The notes under the pieces were generated by a model, which worked only from the letters and a program-made list of their open reading frames with translations, had not been told where the DNA came from and did not search any database. From Apiosordaria backusii (taxonomy: Eukaryota; Ascomycota; Sordariomycetes; Sordariales; Lasiosphaeriaceae), in NCBI GenBank assembly GCA_030549205.1, contig JAUKTV010000003.1, positions 2,790,001 through 2,854,000 on the forward strand: a stretch of DNA of 64,000 bases, written 5' to 3'. The number at the start of each line of letters is the position of its first letter. The stretch's first letter is position 1. Made by a program: the position numbers and the translations under genes. Below, in pieces: positions 22,902 to 33,189 of the stretch.

Positions 22902-24321
22902 ATGGTTCCGCCGCCATGGGACCGAGTCCGTGAGAAGGACACCCTATTTGTCTTGGTGACAGGTGCTAACAGGTAAGGCCCGTTCCGTCCCATCTCCATC
23001 TAAACTTCACCGGTTTCTGACGTCAAGCCCCTAAAACAGTGGCATTGGCTTCGGCATCTGCCAACGCCTCATCGACGAATACCTTACCACCCGCTCCCTC
23101 ACATCCCACCTCATCCTGATCCCTACCACCCGCTCCCACAAAAAGTCCCAAGAAACCATCACCAACCTCCGCGAACATGCCAAAAAGTTCGCTGAATCCT
23201 CCCCCGCCCTCCGCTCCCGCGCCGGCCAAAACTACAACCCCCAACAAGCCACTCGCCGCATCCACATCCTCTCCGTCCAAATCGACCTCTGCAACCTCCC
23301 CACCATCGCCACCGCCGCCAACCAGCTCCTTTCCGGCACCCTCTCATCGCCCTCCACAGCCCCCGAATTCGAATCTCTCACCAACGTCAAAATCCCCCGC
23401 TTAGACTCCATCATCTTCAATGCCGGAATCGGCGGCTGGTACGGCATCAAATGGCCAAAGGTAGCCCACAACATTTTTACAAAGGGCATAGTCTCGGCCA
23501 CCACCTGGCCCACCTTTAAAGGCGGCAACTTGGGGCAAATCATCACCCCCGTCCCTGACAGCAAAGAAACAATGGGCGAGGTCTTTTGCGCCAACGTCTT
23601 TGGGCATTATCTCTTTGCGCAAAAGCTCGTCCCGCTGCTCTCCCGCCCCAAGTCATCACCGTTACCACCCGGGAGGATCATCTGGGAAAGCAGCATAGAC
23701 GCCGACTGGGACACTTTTTCGCTAGATGACTTCCAAGCCCTCAAAACCGACGCCGCCTACGAGTCCACCAAGCGCCTTACCGATATACTGGCATTGACCT
23801 CCTCCCTCCCAGCTTCTAAGCCTTATGTCGACAAATACCTTTCAGTATCAGAAGACAAGACCCCACCCAAGATCTACTTGGCGCATCCGGGCATCGTGCA
23901 GACTACGCTGTTTCCGCTGAACGCGTTCATGTTCTTTTGGTATCAAGTTGTTTTGTATCTTGTCCGCTGGATGGGGTCACCGTGGCATCCGATTACTGGA
24001 TACAACGGTAGCAACGCGCCTGCGTGGCTCGCGCTGCAGGAGCAGGAGGCGCTGGATGCGGAGCATGCGGAACGAGTAAAATGGGGGAGCGCGGCGGATA
24101 GGTGGGGGAGGAATTATGTGAGGAAGACGGAGGTGGATGGGTGGGGGTGGGAGGGAAGAGTGGAGGAGATGGAGGAGTTGAGGAAGCAGGGGAAGCTGGT
24201 GGGGAGGAAGGGGGGGATGGCGCTGGTGAAGGAGGAGAGGTTGGTCGAGTTTAAGGAGTTGGGTGGGTCGGTTTGGAGGAGGATGGAGGAGTTGAGGGGG
24301 GAGTGGGAGAAGAGGATTTGA
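22902..24321 (+). CDS. erg27: 3-keto-steroid reductase (ergosterol biosynthesis)
   Basis: Exons 22902-22972 and 23040-24321; the 67-nt intron interrupts the cofactor motif; 450 aa. It is a short-chain dehydrogenase: TGANSGIG at 20-27 binds NADPH, the NAG motif (FNAGIGG) follows, and the catalytic Y264-x3-K268 is present. Large insertions between these motifs and a hydrophobic segment FMFFWYQVVLYLVRW in the C-terminal half match Erg27, which reduces the 3-keto group after C-4 demethylation together with Erg25, Erg26 and Erg28 at the ER. The coding strand is strongly C-rich at the start and strongly G-rich in the last 300 bases. Confidence 0.93.
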
Positions 24322-24633
24322 TGGGAGATGTAGGGTGGACGGGGCTGAGTTGAATACAAGGGGTGGTTGGTCAGGAGATGGGGGTTTGTTTCTAATTATT
24401 TACTTTAATGGTAATTATAGGGAGGGAGGAAGGGAGGTGTGTGAATGATATCGAACTTGATGAAAAGAACATCGACATGTTGAAAGTTCAGCTGACAAAT
24501 CTTTGATGATGTTCATCTATTTATCCGTTGACAACTGAACCACTTTGAGGATACTTACATCTTTGACCATGCCCCCATTTAGTCTGTGGCGATGAGCCTT
24601 AAACTTGGAAGAAAAAACTGCAAAAGAAAATGA
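24322..24633. other. 3' flank of ERG27
   Basis: AT-rich, no gene seen. Confidence 0.4.
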
Positions 24634-24727
24634 GCTCCTTGTCCGGAATCAAGCCGGAGACCTCTCGGTATTCAATAAATTTGCATCATTCACAACCGAA
24701 CGTGATAGCCAACTACACCACAAGGGG
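24634..24727 (-). tRNA. tRNA-His-like (GUG) with 20-nt intron, possibly a pseudogene
   Basis: On the minus strand a complete cloverleaf forms: acceptor 24727-24721 with 24641-24635 (one C-A mismatch), D arm with a perfect A box, anticodon stem 24700-24696 with 24668-24664, anticodon GTG at 24693-24691, intron 24689-24670 between positions 37 and 38, and a T stem of five pairs. The T loop reads CTTGATT instead of TTCRANN, so two B-box bases differ, and the discriminator is C. The structure is otherwise textbook, so it is either a diverged functional gene or a recent pseudogene. Confidence 0.6.
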
Positions 24728-25240
24728 TTTTTATGTTGTGTTGTGGCTCAGGTGGAGGGATAGGGGCTCATCATCGCGATGCCCGAGGGTGGATTTGTCT
24801 GTCGTCGGATATGTCTTTTAAGTTCTCTATAATTAAATTGCGGACGCTGACATCACCCACAGCACCCGACCTGCAGTGAATTCATGCGCTGTGGAGAGCT
24901 CCCTAAGTCCCGTTCCTGAATTCCATTAGCGGGTTCGCCTGGCTTGGATCCGCTGTACCGGAGTCCCCAGCGCCCGTAAAATGCCCAACTGAGCAATTAC
25001 GCACGCTGTACGCAAGCTCGCCTCGCCACTTTCCGCCACCCTTCAACCCGCTTAGCTGGTCACCTCACAAAGAGCCATAAGTTATACTTACTTGTGCTGA
25101 GCTTCACAACCTGGAACTGTTCCCTATACCTCATCCACATAACCAAACAAACAAGACACATCGTGTATCCCTACCCTTCACACCAAAACATTCATCACAT
25201 CAAACTTTCCACAAAAGAACCTCGTCTAAAAGAAACAATC
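24728..25240. other. Intergenic, promoter of small protein gene
   Basis: No gene recognised. The last 100 bases are CA-rich leader. Confidence 0.4.
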
Positions 25241-25465
25241 ATGTCCGACAAAGTCGACACCTCCGCTTCAGCCCCCTCCAACCCCCCTTCCTCCTTAGGC
25301 ACCGACGCCCAACAAACAAGCAAAGTCACCAATGTTCCCACCGGCGCGGGCGTCAACACGGGCGCTGGGGTGACCAGACCAAAGACCGAGGAAGAGAAGG
25401 AGGCAGACAGGAGATACGAAGAGGCCATGGAGGAGGAGTATGCCAAGCGGGAGGGCGGTGCTTAA
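25241..25465 (+). CDS. Conserved small acidic protein, unknown function
   Basis: Single exon of 74 aa. An upstream in-frame ATG at 25094 would add 49 residues of poor coding quality; the chosen start follows a CA-rich leader with A at -3. The N-terminal half is Ser/Pro/Thr/Gly-rich and probably disordered; the C-terminal half is charged and helical (EEEKEADRRYEEAMEEEYAKR). No signal peptide or membrane segment. I recall short fungal proteins with this kind of ending but no function. The gene is convergent with the VIT1-type gene, 194 bp apart. Confidence 0.65.
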   Translation: MSDKVDTSASAPSNPPSSLGTDAQQTSKVTNVPTGAGVNTGAGVTRPKTEEEKEADRRYEEAMEEEYAKREGGA

Positions 25466-25659
25466 AGCCTCATTGCTGGACAATATCATAGTCTATCAGT
25501 GGTCACTTCGATGGGTGACAGGATACATAAACTTGAGTGTAGGATAGGATAGCGTCACGGCCAGAAGTTTTTGAGACTTTGATAGCAGTCGACTGAGGAA
25601 CAATATCATAATACCAAAATCATCCCCCCCCTTTCATAAACCTTCTATTTTCAGCTCAC

Positions 25660-26694
25660 CTATCTAGATGTTGGCTCTCCCGACCCAAACGTCCCCACCC
25701 CCTCAAACCCCTTCACCAACCCCATCGCCGCCCCCGCCGCCATCCCTCCCACAACCACCATCTGCACACCCCCCAACATACACTTCTTCGCGTGCTGCCT
25801 CCCAAACCCAACCACCACCCCAGTCTTGACATACCCAAACGTGAACAACGCCACCCCCATCACCCCAATGGAAATATACAACCCCGTCATCAGCCTCCCC
25901 GTGTGTCCCACCACGAAAAAATACGGTATCAGCGGCAGGAGCCCTCCGAGAAAATACCCAGCCGCGATCGTGATGGCCGACTGCATCGCTCTCGTCCTGC
26001 TGTCGTCTCTCCTCTGTTTCCTCCTTCTCTTGTCATCCTTGACTTTGTCATCCGGTTCAAGTTTCGTTGTCGTCCCCTCTGATGTTGCCGAAGGGAGAGA
26101 GATCCCCTGTAGCCTCAACAGCAAACCGACCCATTCTTCCCTGTCCCCGTCAATGAGTTGCCGCGTTAGTATCTCTGTTGGTACCCGTAGAGGGAACAGC
26201 CCTTGCTGTAACGCATCGATGACGGTGTCTTGGCCAGTGGTGGTGGCCGCTTTTGTGGATGTACCTGTGGGCTGAAGAAGCGCCACCAGCCTCGAGTGGG
26301 ATTCTTCATAGGCCGCTAGTTCTCCCCTTGCGCCGAGGTATCCCCCAAGACCCATGGATATAGCGCCTGCTATGAGCTCTGCTAGACCGCCATAAATGAC
26401 TGTGCGGGTGTCGCCTAGAGCGGTAAGTCCTGCGGTGAGGGCAAAGGGAACGGTGAGACCATCTGAGAGACCTATCGTTGCGTCTGAGATCAAGCGGGGG
26501 TTGATGAGTGGCCTGTGAGCGTTCTGTCCTTGGGCAGTTGCCAGATCTTCCGAGGTTGGAAGCTGAAGTTCGAGGTCGGTTGAGACATTGTCGAGACTTG
26601 GCGGTGGTGTTGATGGCTTGGTAGCTGCTGGTAGAATAGGTCTGTTGTTCTTGGGGTTGTTGAATAGCAGACGTTTCAGAGCGACAAAAGACAT
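25660..26694 (-). CDS. CCC1/VIT1-family vacuolar iron/manganese transporter
   Basis: Single exon, 344 aa. The N-terminal 65 residues are Pro/Ser-rich and cytosolic. The VIT1 core starts at SDATIGLSDGLTVPFALTAGL, the first membrane helix with its conserved Asp, followed by the second helix pair (GGLAELIAGAISMGLGGYLG) with the conserved Glu and Met. A charged cytosolic linker with a KRRRKQRRDD segment and three C-terminal helices follow. Family members move cytosolic Fe2+ or Mn2+ into the vacuole. In aspergilli the orthologue is repressed by HapX under iron starvation; the upstream region carries CCAAT words on either strand (27187-27191 inverted, 27366-27370), but I cannot show they are HapX sites. 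Confidence 0.92.
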   Translation of the reverse strand: MSFVALKRLLFNNPKNNRPILPAATKPSTPPPSLDNVSTDLELQLPTSEDLATAQGQNAHRPLINPRLISDATIGLSDGLTVPFALTAGLTALGDTRTVIYGGLAELIAGAISMGLGGYLGARGELAAYEESHSRLVALLQPTGTSTKAATTTGQDTVIDALQQGLFPLRVPTEILTRQLIDGDREEWVGLLLRLQGISLPSATSEGTTTKLEPDDKVKDDKRRRKQRRDDSRTRAMQSAITIAAGYFLGGLLPLIPYFFVVGHTGRLMTGLYISIGVMGVALFTFGYVKTGVVVGFGRQHAKKCMLGGVQMVVVGGMAAGAAMGLVKGFEGVGTFGSGEPTSR

Positions 26695-27558
26695 TTTCGT
26701 CTGAGATGGAAAGCATACTGAAAGAGGAAGGACAAATCATCCATACATGGGGGCAGGCCAGGCAATGCCTACTTGAGCACTTACCTGACATTGATCATGG
26801 CTCGATAGGCAAGCCACACAGTCCTACATTATGGGGTAATGTATGTACAACGAGGGGGACTTTTGAACAGGACAAGGGAATCCCGAAGCTGAGCAAACAA
26901 CGTGAAGGGAGCGTGAGGATCCCGAGCCCCGGGTGGTTTGTGTGCCGAGTTGAGTCAAACCAAGCACGGTATATGGCAATCTCTGTGAGTCGGCAGCCTG
27001 TGTCAACATGTGGACGGCAAGACGAAGTACGTGTCGTGGTGGCTCAGGTACTACCTGTCAGTGCCCGTGTCGATGAGTAGTGGCCAACATTGACTGAGAT
27101 CGGTCACTTGGGATCGGTCAACCCCTTTCTGGTGTGAGGAAAGGTGTGAGAAAATGGAAGGGGTAAGTCAAATTTGGAGAGTGATGATTGGCTTCTGGGT
27201 CCCCAAATCTTCAATCGGTGATGTGATATTGTGTTTGGGCGAGCGTTTCGTTGCACGTGGACGACGGTCGCGGCTACCATGAGATGACGTTAAGATAGCT
27301 AACCGGGTATACCGTTCAACAGCCGTGGTGATAAATCTTGGAGTCGTGGGGAGAGACGGAGGTTGCCAATGTAGAAAGAAAGAGGATGAATGAGTGTATT
27401 TGATAGGTCATATCTGTTTTGCAGGGTGAAACGTGACATCAGCCTTCAGTCGACCCTTCCTCCAATGCCCAACCTAGGTAATGTCATGTGATACTTCCAA
27501 GCAAACGACGGGAGCCAACACAGTCTTTGAAGCAAACAAATTCAAGGCCTCCAGAGAA
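26695..27558. other. Promoter of the VIT1-type gene and 3' flank of the DJ-1 gene
   Basis: 864 bp with no gene. Two CCAAT-box words (inverted at 27187-27191, direct at 27366-27370) and several GATA words are the only candidate sites. Confidence 0.35.
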
Positions 27559-28329
27559 TCACAGCTTCCAGTCCACATCCTTGTAGTCAACGTCCCTCAC
27601 CGGCACACCTCCAATTCTTGCCAAAAACTCCACCAAGGAATCCTCGGCTGTAAGCGACTTTCCACCCCAGACCTCCCTCTGAAAAGCCGCCACCATATCC
27701 GTCCCGTTCAACAAGGCCCCGCTCGTCCACAGCTTCCCGTCACTCACCCAGCGTTTCTCAACCCAGTTCGTCCCCGGTGCCTGCTGTCGATAGACATCAA
27801 GCATGAATCTCGGTCCCGTCGCGGTTTTTCCCTTCAAGATCCCCGCTCTCAGAGGCACCTCGATCCCACCGCAGACGGTCAGAAAGGCGGAGCATCCGTC
27901 ATACACCTTGCGGATGAAGGAGAGCTCGGTATTAGTAGGGTTGTACCCGGTATTGTGAGCTCCAATGAGGACAATATCCAGGACCGGGCAAGTGTCAAAA
28001 GAGTCAGTCGGCACGATGGTGGTGCCCGAGGAGACATTGTTGGTGGAAGGGATCTTGCCGGTCTCAGTCACCCAGTGGAATTCCATGTCTACAGCCTGTT
28101 GCTTGAGGTGAGGGGCGATAAAGGCGTCAGGGAAGGGTTGAAGAAACTTGGGGGTGAGGCTGTGAAAGAGGTCGATGGGGGCCACATCGAGGAGCTCGGT
28201 AAGACTAATACGGTCTTGTCAGTATCAGATTTCTGGAGAGGAAGAAGGAGAGACCTACCCGCCAAGGAGGACCACGCCGACTTGGACTGTCCGGTTGGGG
28301 GTAGAGAGATTGAAGGGCTTGGTCGACAT
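27559..28329 (-). CDS. DJ-1/PfpI-family protein
   Basis: Exons 28329-28259 and 28204-27559, phase-2 intron of 54 nt, 238 aa. The fold begins with VQVGVVLLGG, and the nucleophile elbow is AFLTVCGG with C135, followed by the family's AGIL-G-T pattern. These features place it in the class I glutamine-amidotransferase-like DJ-1/ThiJ group. Many fungal members are uncharacterised; activities in the superfamily include glyoxalase III, protease and hydratase. It is divergent from the L-galactonate dehydratase gene with about 1 kb between starts, but there is no evidence for a shared pathway. Confidence 0.87.
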
Positions 28330-29333
28330 ATTGAGGTGAGCTTTGTTTGGAGGCTGGTATGATATTGATCTGATCTGATGATGAGGGTGACTGATGAACC
28401 TTTTTTTGCTGGAGATGTTGAGACTATTTAACTTCATGGAGATATACCCAAGTTTCAGGGGCATTCACCACTATCAACAACTGTGAGGCCAATCACCATC
28501 AGGCCGAGGCCAGTCGGAGCTTGAGCAAGAAATCTTGGGGCTGAAAGCTCCGAGGTGAACACGGCTCATAAGTCAAGTCCGAGGGACCACGCGTTCAACA
28601 TCATGATATCTTCATCATTGTCTGCACAAGAAGCCATACTTAGCCCCGAGAATATTCTTGGCCTCTTTGGCGCGTGTCGGAGTGTCTATTGCGCTCTTGA
28701 CTCGTCCCGATCATCTTCGGGTGCCGAGCAAACTGGTGTTTCACTGACACCCGTAGCCGCATGGGGGCAAGCTAAGCTCCGTAGGGTTGTCGGATTCTAT
28801 TTTCGTTTCCTTTCGCATAGAATAACAATCTATTTACTTTCTTGGTGTTGGATACCAAGACCACAACTCGTTACTTATCCCTGAAAAGAAGAAAAGGGGT
28901 AATTTCAACCCTAACCCAATACAACTTGATTATTCCCTCGACACCAATTGACCCGACCCGATGTCAACCCCCAAGCAACGGTTAAGTCATGGAACAGAGT
29001 ACCATCCCCCCACGATTTATCCATCAATCAAACGGCGCTCCTTCGACTGCCGTTCCCCATTCACCCCACTGTTCCCCTCACAGCCCGAGCTATCCCCAAG
29101 CTGCCCCGCGTTCCTGGATCGGAGCTAGGTACCCTGATGAACTTGATGATGGTATTTTATCTTGGATTTCGCTCAGTGACAACATCCTTCAGGCCTTGCT
29201 TTATACTCGGTATATGGTTGTAAACTTCGTGGCCAGCTTATCCACTCTCAAAGCCCAGTCACAGTCGGGAAACATCTCACTGTTCACTCATCAGCCCGGA
29301 TATAAGCCAAAACTCACACAACAACACGCAAAG
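28330..29333. promoter_or_regulatory. Divergent promoter region, DJ-1 gene / L-galactonate dehydratase
   Basis: 1,004 bp between the two start codons. No gene inside and no element identified with confidence. Confidence 0.35.
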
Positions 29334-30767
29334 ATGGCAGCCAAAGAAATAACCATAACCTCCTTCCAAACCCGCGATGTCCGCTTCCCAACCTCCCTCG
29401 ACAAAACCGGCTCAGACGCCATGAACGCCGCAGGCGACTACTCAGCCGCCTATTGCATCCTCGAGACCGACTCCGAGTTCACCGGCCACGGCATGGTTTC
29501 GTCTCCCCCCTCCCCCCCCTTTTTATCCCCCCTTCCCCTTACTAACCCCCCTTCCACACAGACCTTCACCATAGGCCGCGGCAACGACCTCGTCTGCTCC
29601 GCCATCTCCCACCTAGCCTCGCGCATCCTCTCCCTCCCCCTCTCCTCCCTCGTCGGCCCCAACTTCGGCCGCACCTGGCGCCACCTCGTCAACGACTCCC
29701 AGCTCCGCTGGATCGGCCCCGAAAAAGGCGTCATCCACCTCGCCCTCGGCGCCGTCGTCAACGCGCTCTGGGACCTCTGGGCAAAAACCCTCCGCAAACC
29801 CGTCTGGCGCGTCGTGGCGGACATGACCCCGGCAGAATTTGTCAGCTGCATCGACTTCAGGTACATCACCGACGCCATCACCCCCGAAGAAGCCCTTTCC
29901 CTGCTGGAGTCAATGCAGTCCGGCAAAGCCGCCCGCATCGCCGAAGCGGAAAGAAACCAAGCCGTCCCCGCGTACACCACCTCCGCCGGCTGGCTAGGCT
30001 ACAACGAAGACAAAATGCGCCGTCTGCTAAAAGAAACAATCTCCCAAGGGTACAAGCACTTCAAGCTCAAAGTCGGCGGGTCACTTTCCGAGGACATCCG
30101 CCGCCTCTCCATCGCCCGAGAAATCCTCGGCTCCCCCGAGCAAAGCGACAACATCCTAATGGTAGACGCCAACCAAATCTGGTCCGTCCCCGAGGCAATC
30201 TCCCACATGACCTCCCTCGCCCAGTTCCAACCCTGGTTCATCGAGGAGCCCACCTCCCCCGATGACATCCTCGGTCACCTCGCCATCAAAAACGCCCTGA
30301 AACCCTACGGCATCAAAGTCGCTACCGGGGAGATGTGCCAGAACAGAGTCATGTTCAAGCAGTTCCTCATGAGCGGGGCGATTGACATCTGCCAGATTGA
30401 CGCCTGTCGCCTGGGGGGTGTGAATGAAGTTTTGGCGGTGCTGCTGATGGCGAAAAAGTACGGGGTTCCGATTGTGCCGCATTCGGGAGGGGTGGGGTTG
30501 CCGGAGTATACGCAGCATTTGTCCACGATTGATTACGTGGTGGTGAGTGGACAGAAGTCGGTGTTGGAGTATGTGGATCATTTGCATGAGCACTTTGTCA
30601 ATCCGAGTGTGATTGAGAAGGGGTATTATGTTACCCCGAAAGAGCCGGGGTATTCGGTGCAGATGAGGGAGGAGAGCATGGAGAGGTATGAATACCCTGG
30701 GGTGGAGGGGAGGAGTTGGTGGAGGACGGAGGAGGCGAGGGGGATTTTGGAGGGGGAGAAGATTTGA
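29334..30767 (+). CDS. lgd1: L-galactonate (or L-fuconate) dehydratase, enolase superfamily
   Basis: Exons 29334-29495 and 29562-30767, 455 aa. The start is the ATG after a CA-rich leader. The N-terminus (RDVRFPTSLDKTGSDAMN, then DYSAAYCILETD) is the signature of the FucD/ENOSF1/Lgd1 subgroup of mandelate-racemase enzymes. Active-site elements are K222-L-K224, metal ligands starting at D256 (VDAN) and E282 (FIEEP), TGEMCQNR, and the base H361 (VPHSGG). In fungi this subgroup includes Lgd1, the second enzyme of D-galacturonate (pectin) catabolism, making 2-keto-3-deoxy-L-galactonate; L-fuconate dehydratase is the alternative. The 66-nt intron is a multiple of three with no stop and has a weak GTTTCG donor, so retention would give a 22-residue insertion. 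Confidence 0.9.
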   Translation: MAAKEITITSFQTRDVRFPTSLDKTGSDAMNAAGDYSAAYCILETDSEFTGHGMVSSPPSPPFLSPLPLTNPPSTQTFTIGRGNDLVCSAISHLASRILSLPLSSLVGPNFGRTWRHLVNDSQLRWIGPEKGVIHLALGAVVNALWDLWAKTLRKPVWRVVADMTPAEFVSCIDFRYITDAITPEEALSLLESMQSGKAARIAEAERNQAVPAYTTSAGWLGYNEDKMRRLLKETISQGYKHFKLKVGGSLSEDIRRLSIAREILGSPEQSDNILMVDANQIWSVPEAISHMTSLAQFQPWFIEEPTSPDDILGHLAIKNALKPYGIKVATGEMCQNRVMFKQFLMSGAIDICQIDACRLGGVNEVLAVLLMAKKYGVPIVPHSGGVGLPEYTQHLSTIDYVVVSGQKSVLEYVDHLHEHFVNPSVIEKGYYVTPKEPGYSVQMREESMERYEYPGVEGRSWWRTEEARGILEGEKI

Positions 30768-30895
30768 TTTATTGTGACCGGAAAGGCGAGTGATGGTTTG
30801 GATAGAAAAAGGAGCTTGAGAATGAGGGGATAGGAAGAGAGGGACTGAATGGTAAAAAAAATAGAAGAAGGAAAAAATGCAAAAGAAAGGTTGTA

Positions 30896-30966
30896 TGCAT
30901 CAGCCGTGAATCGAACACGGGGCCCATCGATGGCAACGATGGATTTTACCACTAAACCACTGATGC
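30896..30966 (-). tRNA. tRNA-Gly (GCC)
   Basis: The minus strand folds perfectly: acceptor 30966-30960 with 30903-30897, anticodon GCC in loop TTGCCAT on stem CATCG/CGATG, canonical T loop TTCGATT and discriminator A. No intron, 71 nt. It lies 129 bp beyond the stop codon of the dehydratase gene, in opposite orientation. Confidence 0.97.
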
Positions 30967-31320
30967 TGTTACTTGATTTGTTGCAAAATTTAGGTGGGAT
31001 GTGGGTTGATCTGTGGAGGAGGGCGGAGTGCATGCCAGTGGATATCATGTAAGACATTTAATTGCTGCCTCATTTACGGGAGTCCTTCAATTATTAGTGG
31101 TATTTTTGTACAACTCGAATAGTAGAATGCTTTGAATATCTAAACCAAGTGCAGCGTTGTATATATACCTACCTACCCTCAACAAAAATAATATCTCTGC
31201 TGTGTCATGATCTCATCCTAATTTTTTCCACATCCAACTCTAACTCCTCATACATGATGTCTATCCCTCCCATTTGTTTACTTTTTCCATCCCTATATCT
31301 TTCACCCCCTCTCTCCGCCC

Positions 31321-33189
31321 TTATTCCCTAACATTTAGTTCCCCCCCCTTCGCAATCCTAATCGGGTGCGCTTCAGTATTAAACACAAACTGATTCTTGT
31401 GATCAGGCTGAATCTGCCACGGAGCATCCTATTTCCCTTCTTGTCAGCACCTCTCTCTCCCTCCCCCCTTCCCCCATTTATCACACCAAGAATTACTCAC
31501 CTCAGCAAAAATCAAATAAGCATACTTCATCACCTCCGCAAACCAAAAGCTCTCCTGAAAGTCCGTCCACCCCCCTCCCTCCGGCTTATTCACATCCGCC
31601 AAGCTGCTATACCCGCTCCCCACCCGGCACGTCGCATTCACCGCCACAAACGCCTCCCACGCCCACTCCTGGTACTTTTTCTCCCCCGTCGCCCGGTACG
31701 CATAGTAATAACTCTCAATCACCTCCGGCCGGAGCTGATACCCGCCATTCGTGATCCAAAACCCCGCCCTCTCGTACAGCCTCTTTTGCTCTTGCGGCGG
31801 GCCGGGGTTGTTGGAGGCATTCAAGGGAGTGTGCGAATCCTGCCATTGGAATAATTCCGGCCCTATGCCAGTGAGAGTTCCTGAGTAGGTGGCGTAGCAG
31901 GAGGAGACGAGGTCGAGACCAAACCGGACGTAGACTGGCTCGTCGAGAGTCAGCCCGCCGAGGATGAAATTACCTCCGTTGAAGCAGGCGAGGTGCTCGG
32001 AGAAGTAGTGAAGCGTCCGGTTGCGCCACATGGCTAGGAAGGTGAGGTCCGGGCGGGTGGTAGGGTGCGAGATCAGATATCGGATTGAGGAGTCAGCCGC
32101 GAGCACCCACCTCTCCTTGTACTTTTCAAACCGATGCGGATCGTACAGGTACATCTTGATGAGGTACTCGTAAAACGAATCCGTGCCCCCTCCCCATCCC
32201 CCGGCTCCATTCTCAAACAGGCCCGTGTCCAAGTTCACCGACGACCCCAGCAAGCCCGGGAAGGGCTCCCCCAGCGCCGGGCGGGGGTGCAATAGGTACT
32301 TCTCTGCTTTTTGGGCTAGCTTGGCGTACTGGGGGTCGCCGGTGAGGTCGGACAGGCGGGTCCATTCCAGCACCAAAGTCCCGATGGTGGCCACGCCATT
32401 GTTGGTTGAGCCCTTTTTGCGAGGGGGGTCGAAGAAAAGTTCGTTGTCTGGGATGCCGGTGGGGGTGTCAAAGGCTACTTTGAGGTTGTCGGCCAGACGC
32501 TTGGCTTGTTCGAGGATGGCAGAGGTTTGGCGGGGGGTGTAGTCGAGGTATTCTTGGAGGGGGCCGGTGAGGAGGTCGTATGCTTTTCACTTGGGGGTCA
32601 GCTCTCGTTCTGGGTATGAATAAGGGAAAGGGGACATACCTGACAACAGCCCACCTAAATACCGAATAGTAGTTTCAAACAACGACACCTCACTGCCAGT
32701 CTTATTGAAGTTGATCTCGGGAACATACTTCAAGATCTGGTCAATGATCTTGTACTCCCCCATGATCAACGCCGTGCTGAAAGCATCTACAGCACTTGCT
32801 CCCCAGCCGTTTCTATAATCCCACATCCATCCTCACGATCAGTACACACAGTGATCTACCCCTCCAGAAAGAAAAGGAGAAAAAACATACCTATCATCCG
32901 CAAAGCCGTTCGTCACCGGCCTCAGCGAATCATGCGGGAACGCATGCTTGTAATACCCCTCCCACGACAACTTAAAAGCCTGCTTCACAGCATTCGCCCT
33001 CTTGGGGTCGGGATGGTACCTGTAAGGGGGGAGGTGGAGGTTCTGTTCAGATGCTGATGCCGACGCCGACGCTGGCGCCTGCTGTTGTTGTTGTGATGTT
33101 GCCTCCGGTGCTGCAGCCACCACCACCACCACCACAACGGAGTGGCTTGCCGCCAACAGCAGCGCGGCAGCCCCTCTCAGGATCTGCAT
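31321..33189 (-). CDS. Class I alpha-1,2-mannosidase (GH47), secretory pathway
   Basis: Four exons, 33189-32891, 32812-32640, 32582-31501 and 31428-31321; all phases agree, 553 aa. An N-terminal signal peptide or anchor with a run of Val and Ala is followed by a Gln/Ala/Ser-rich linker, then the GH47 catalytic domain. That domain shows FKLSWEGYYKHAFPHDSL with catalytic Glu/Asp neighbourhood, SAVDAFSTALIMG, RYLGGLL, GGTDSFYEYLIKMYL and the terminal Ca2+-binding Thr in FNTEAHP, which is encoded by the short last exon. Enzymes of this group trim Man9 to Man5 N-glycans in the Golgi or are secreted. Several N-x-T/S sites are present. Confidence 0.93.
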
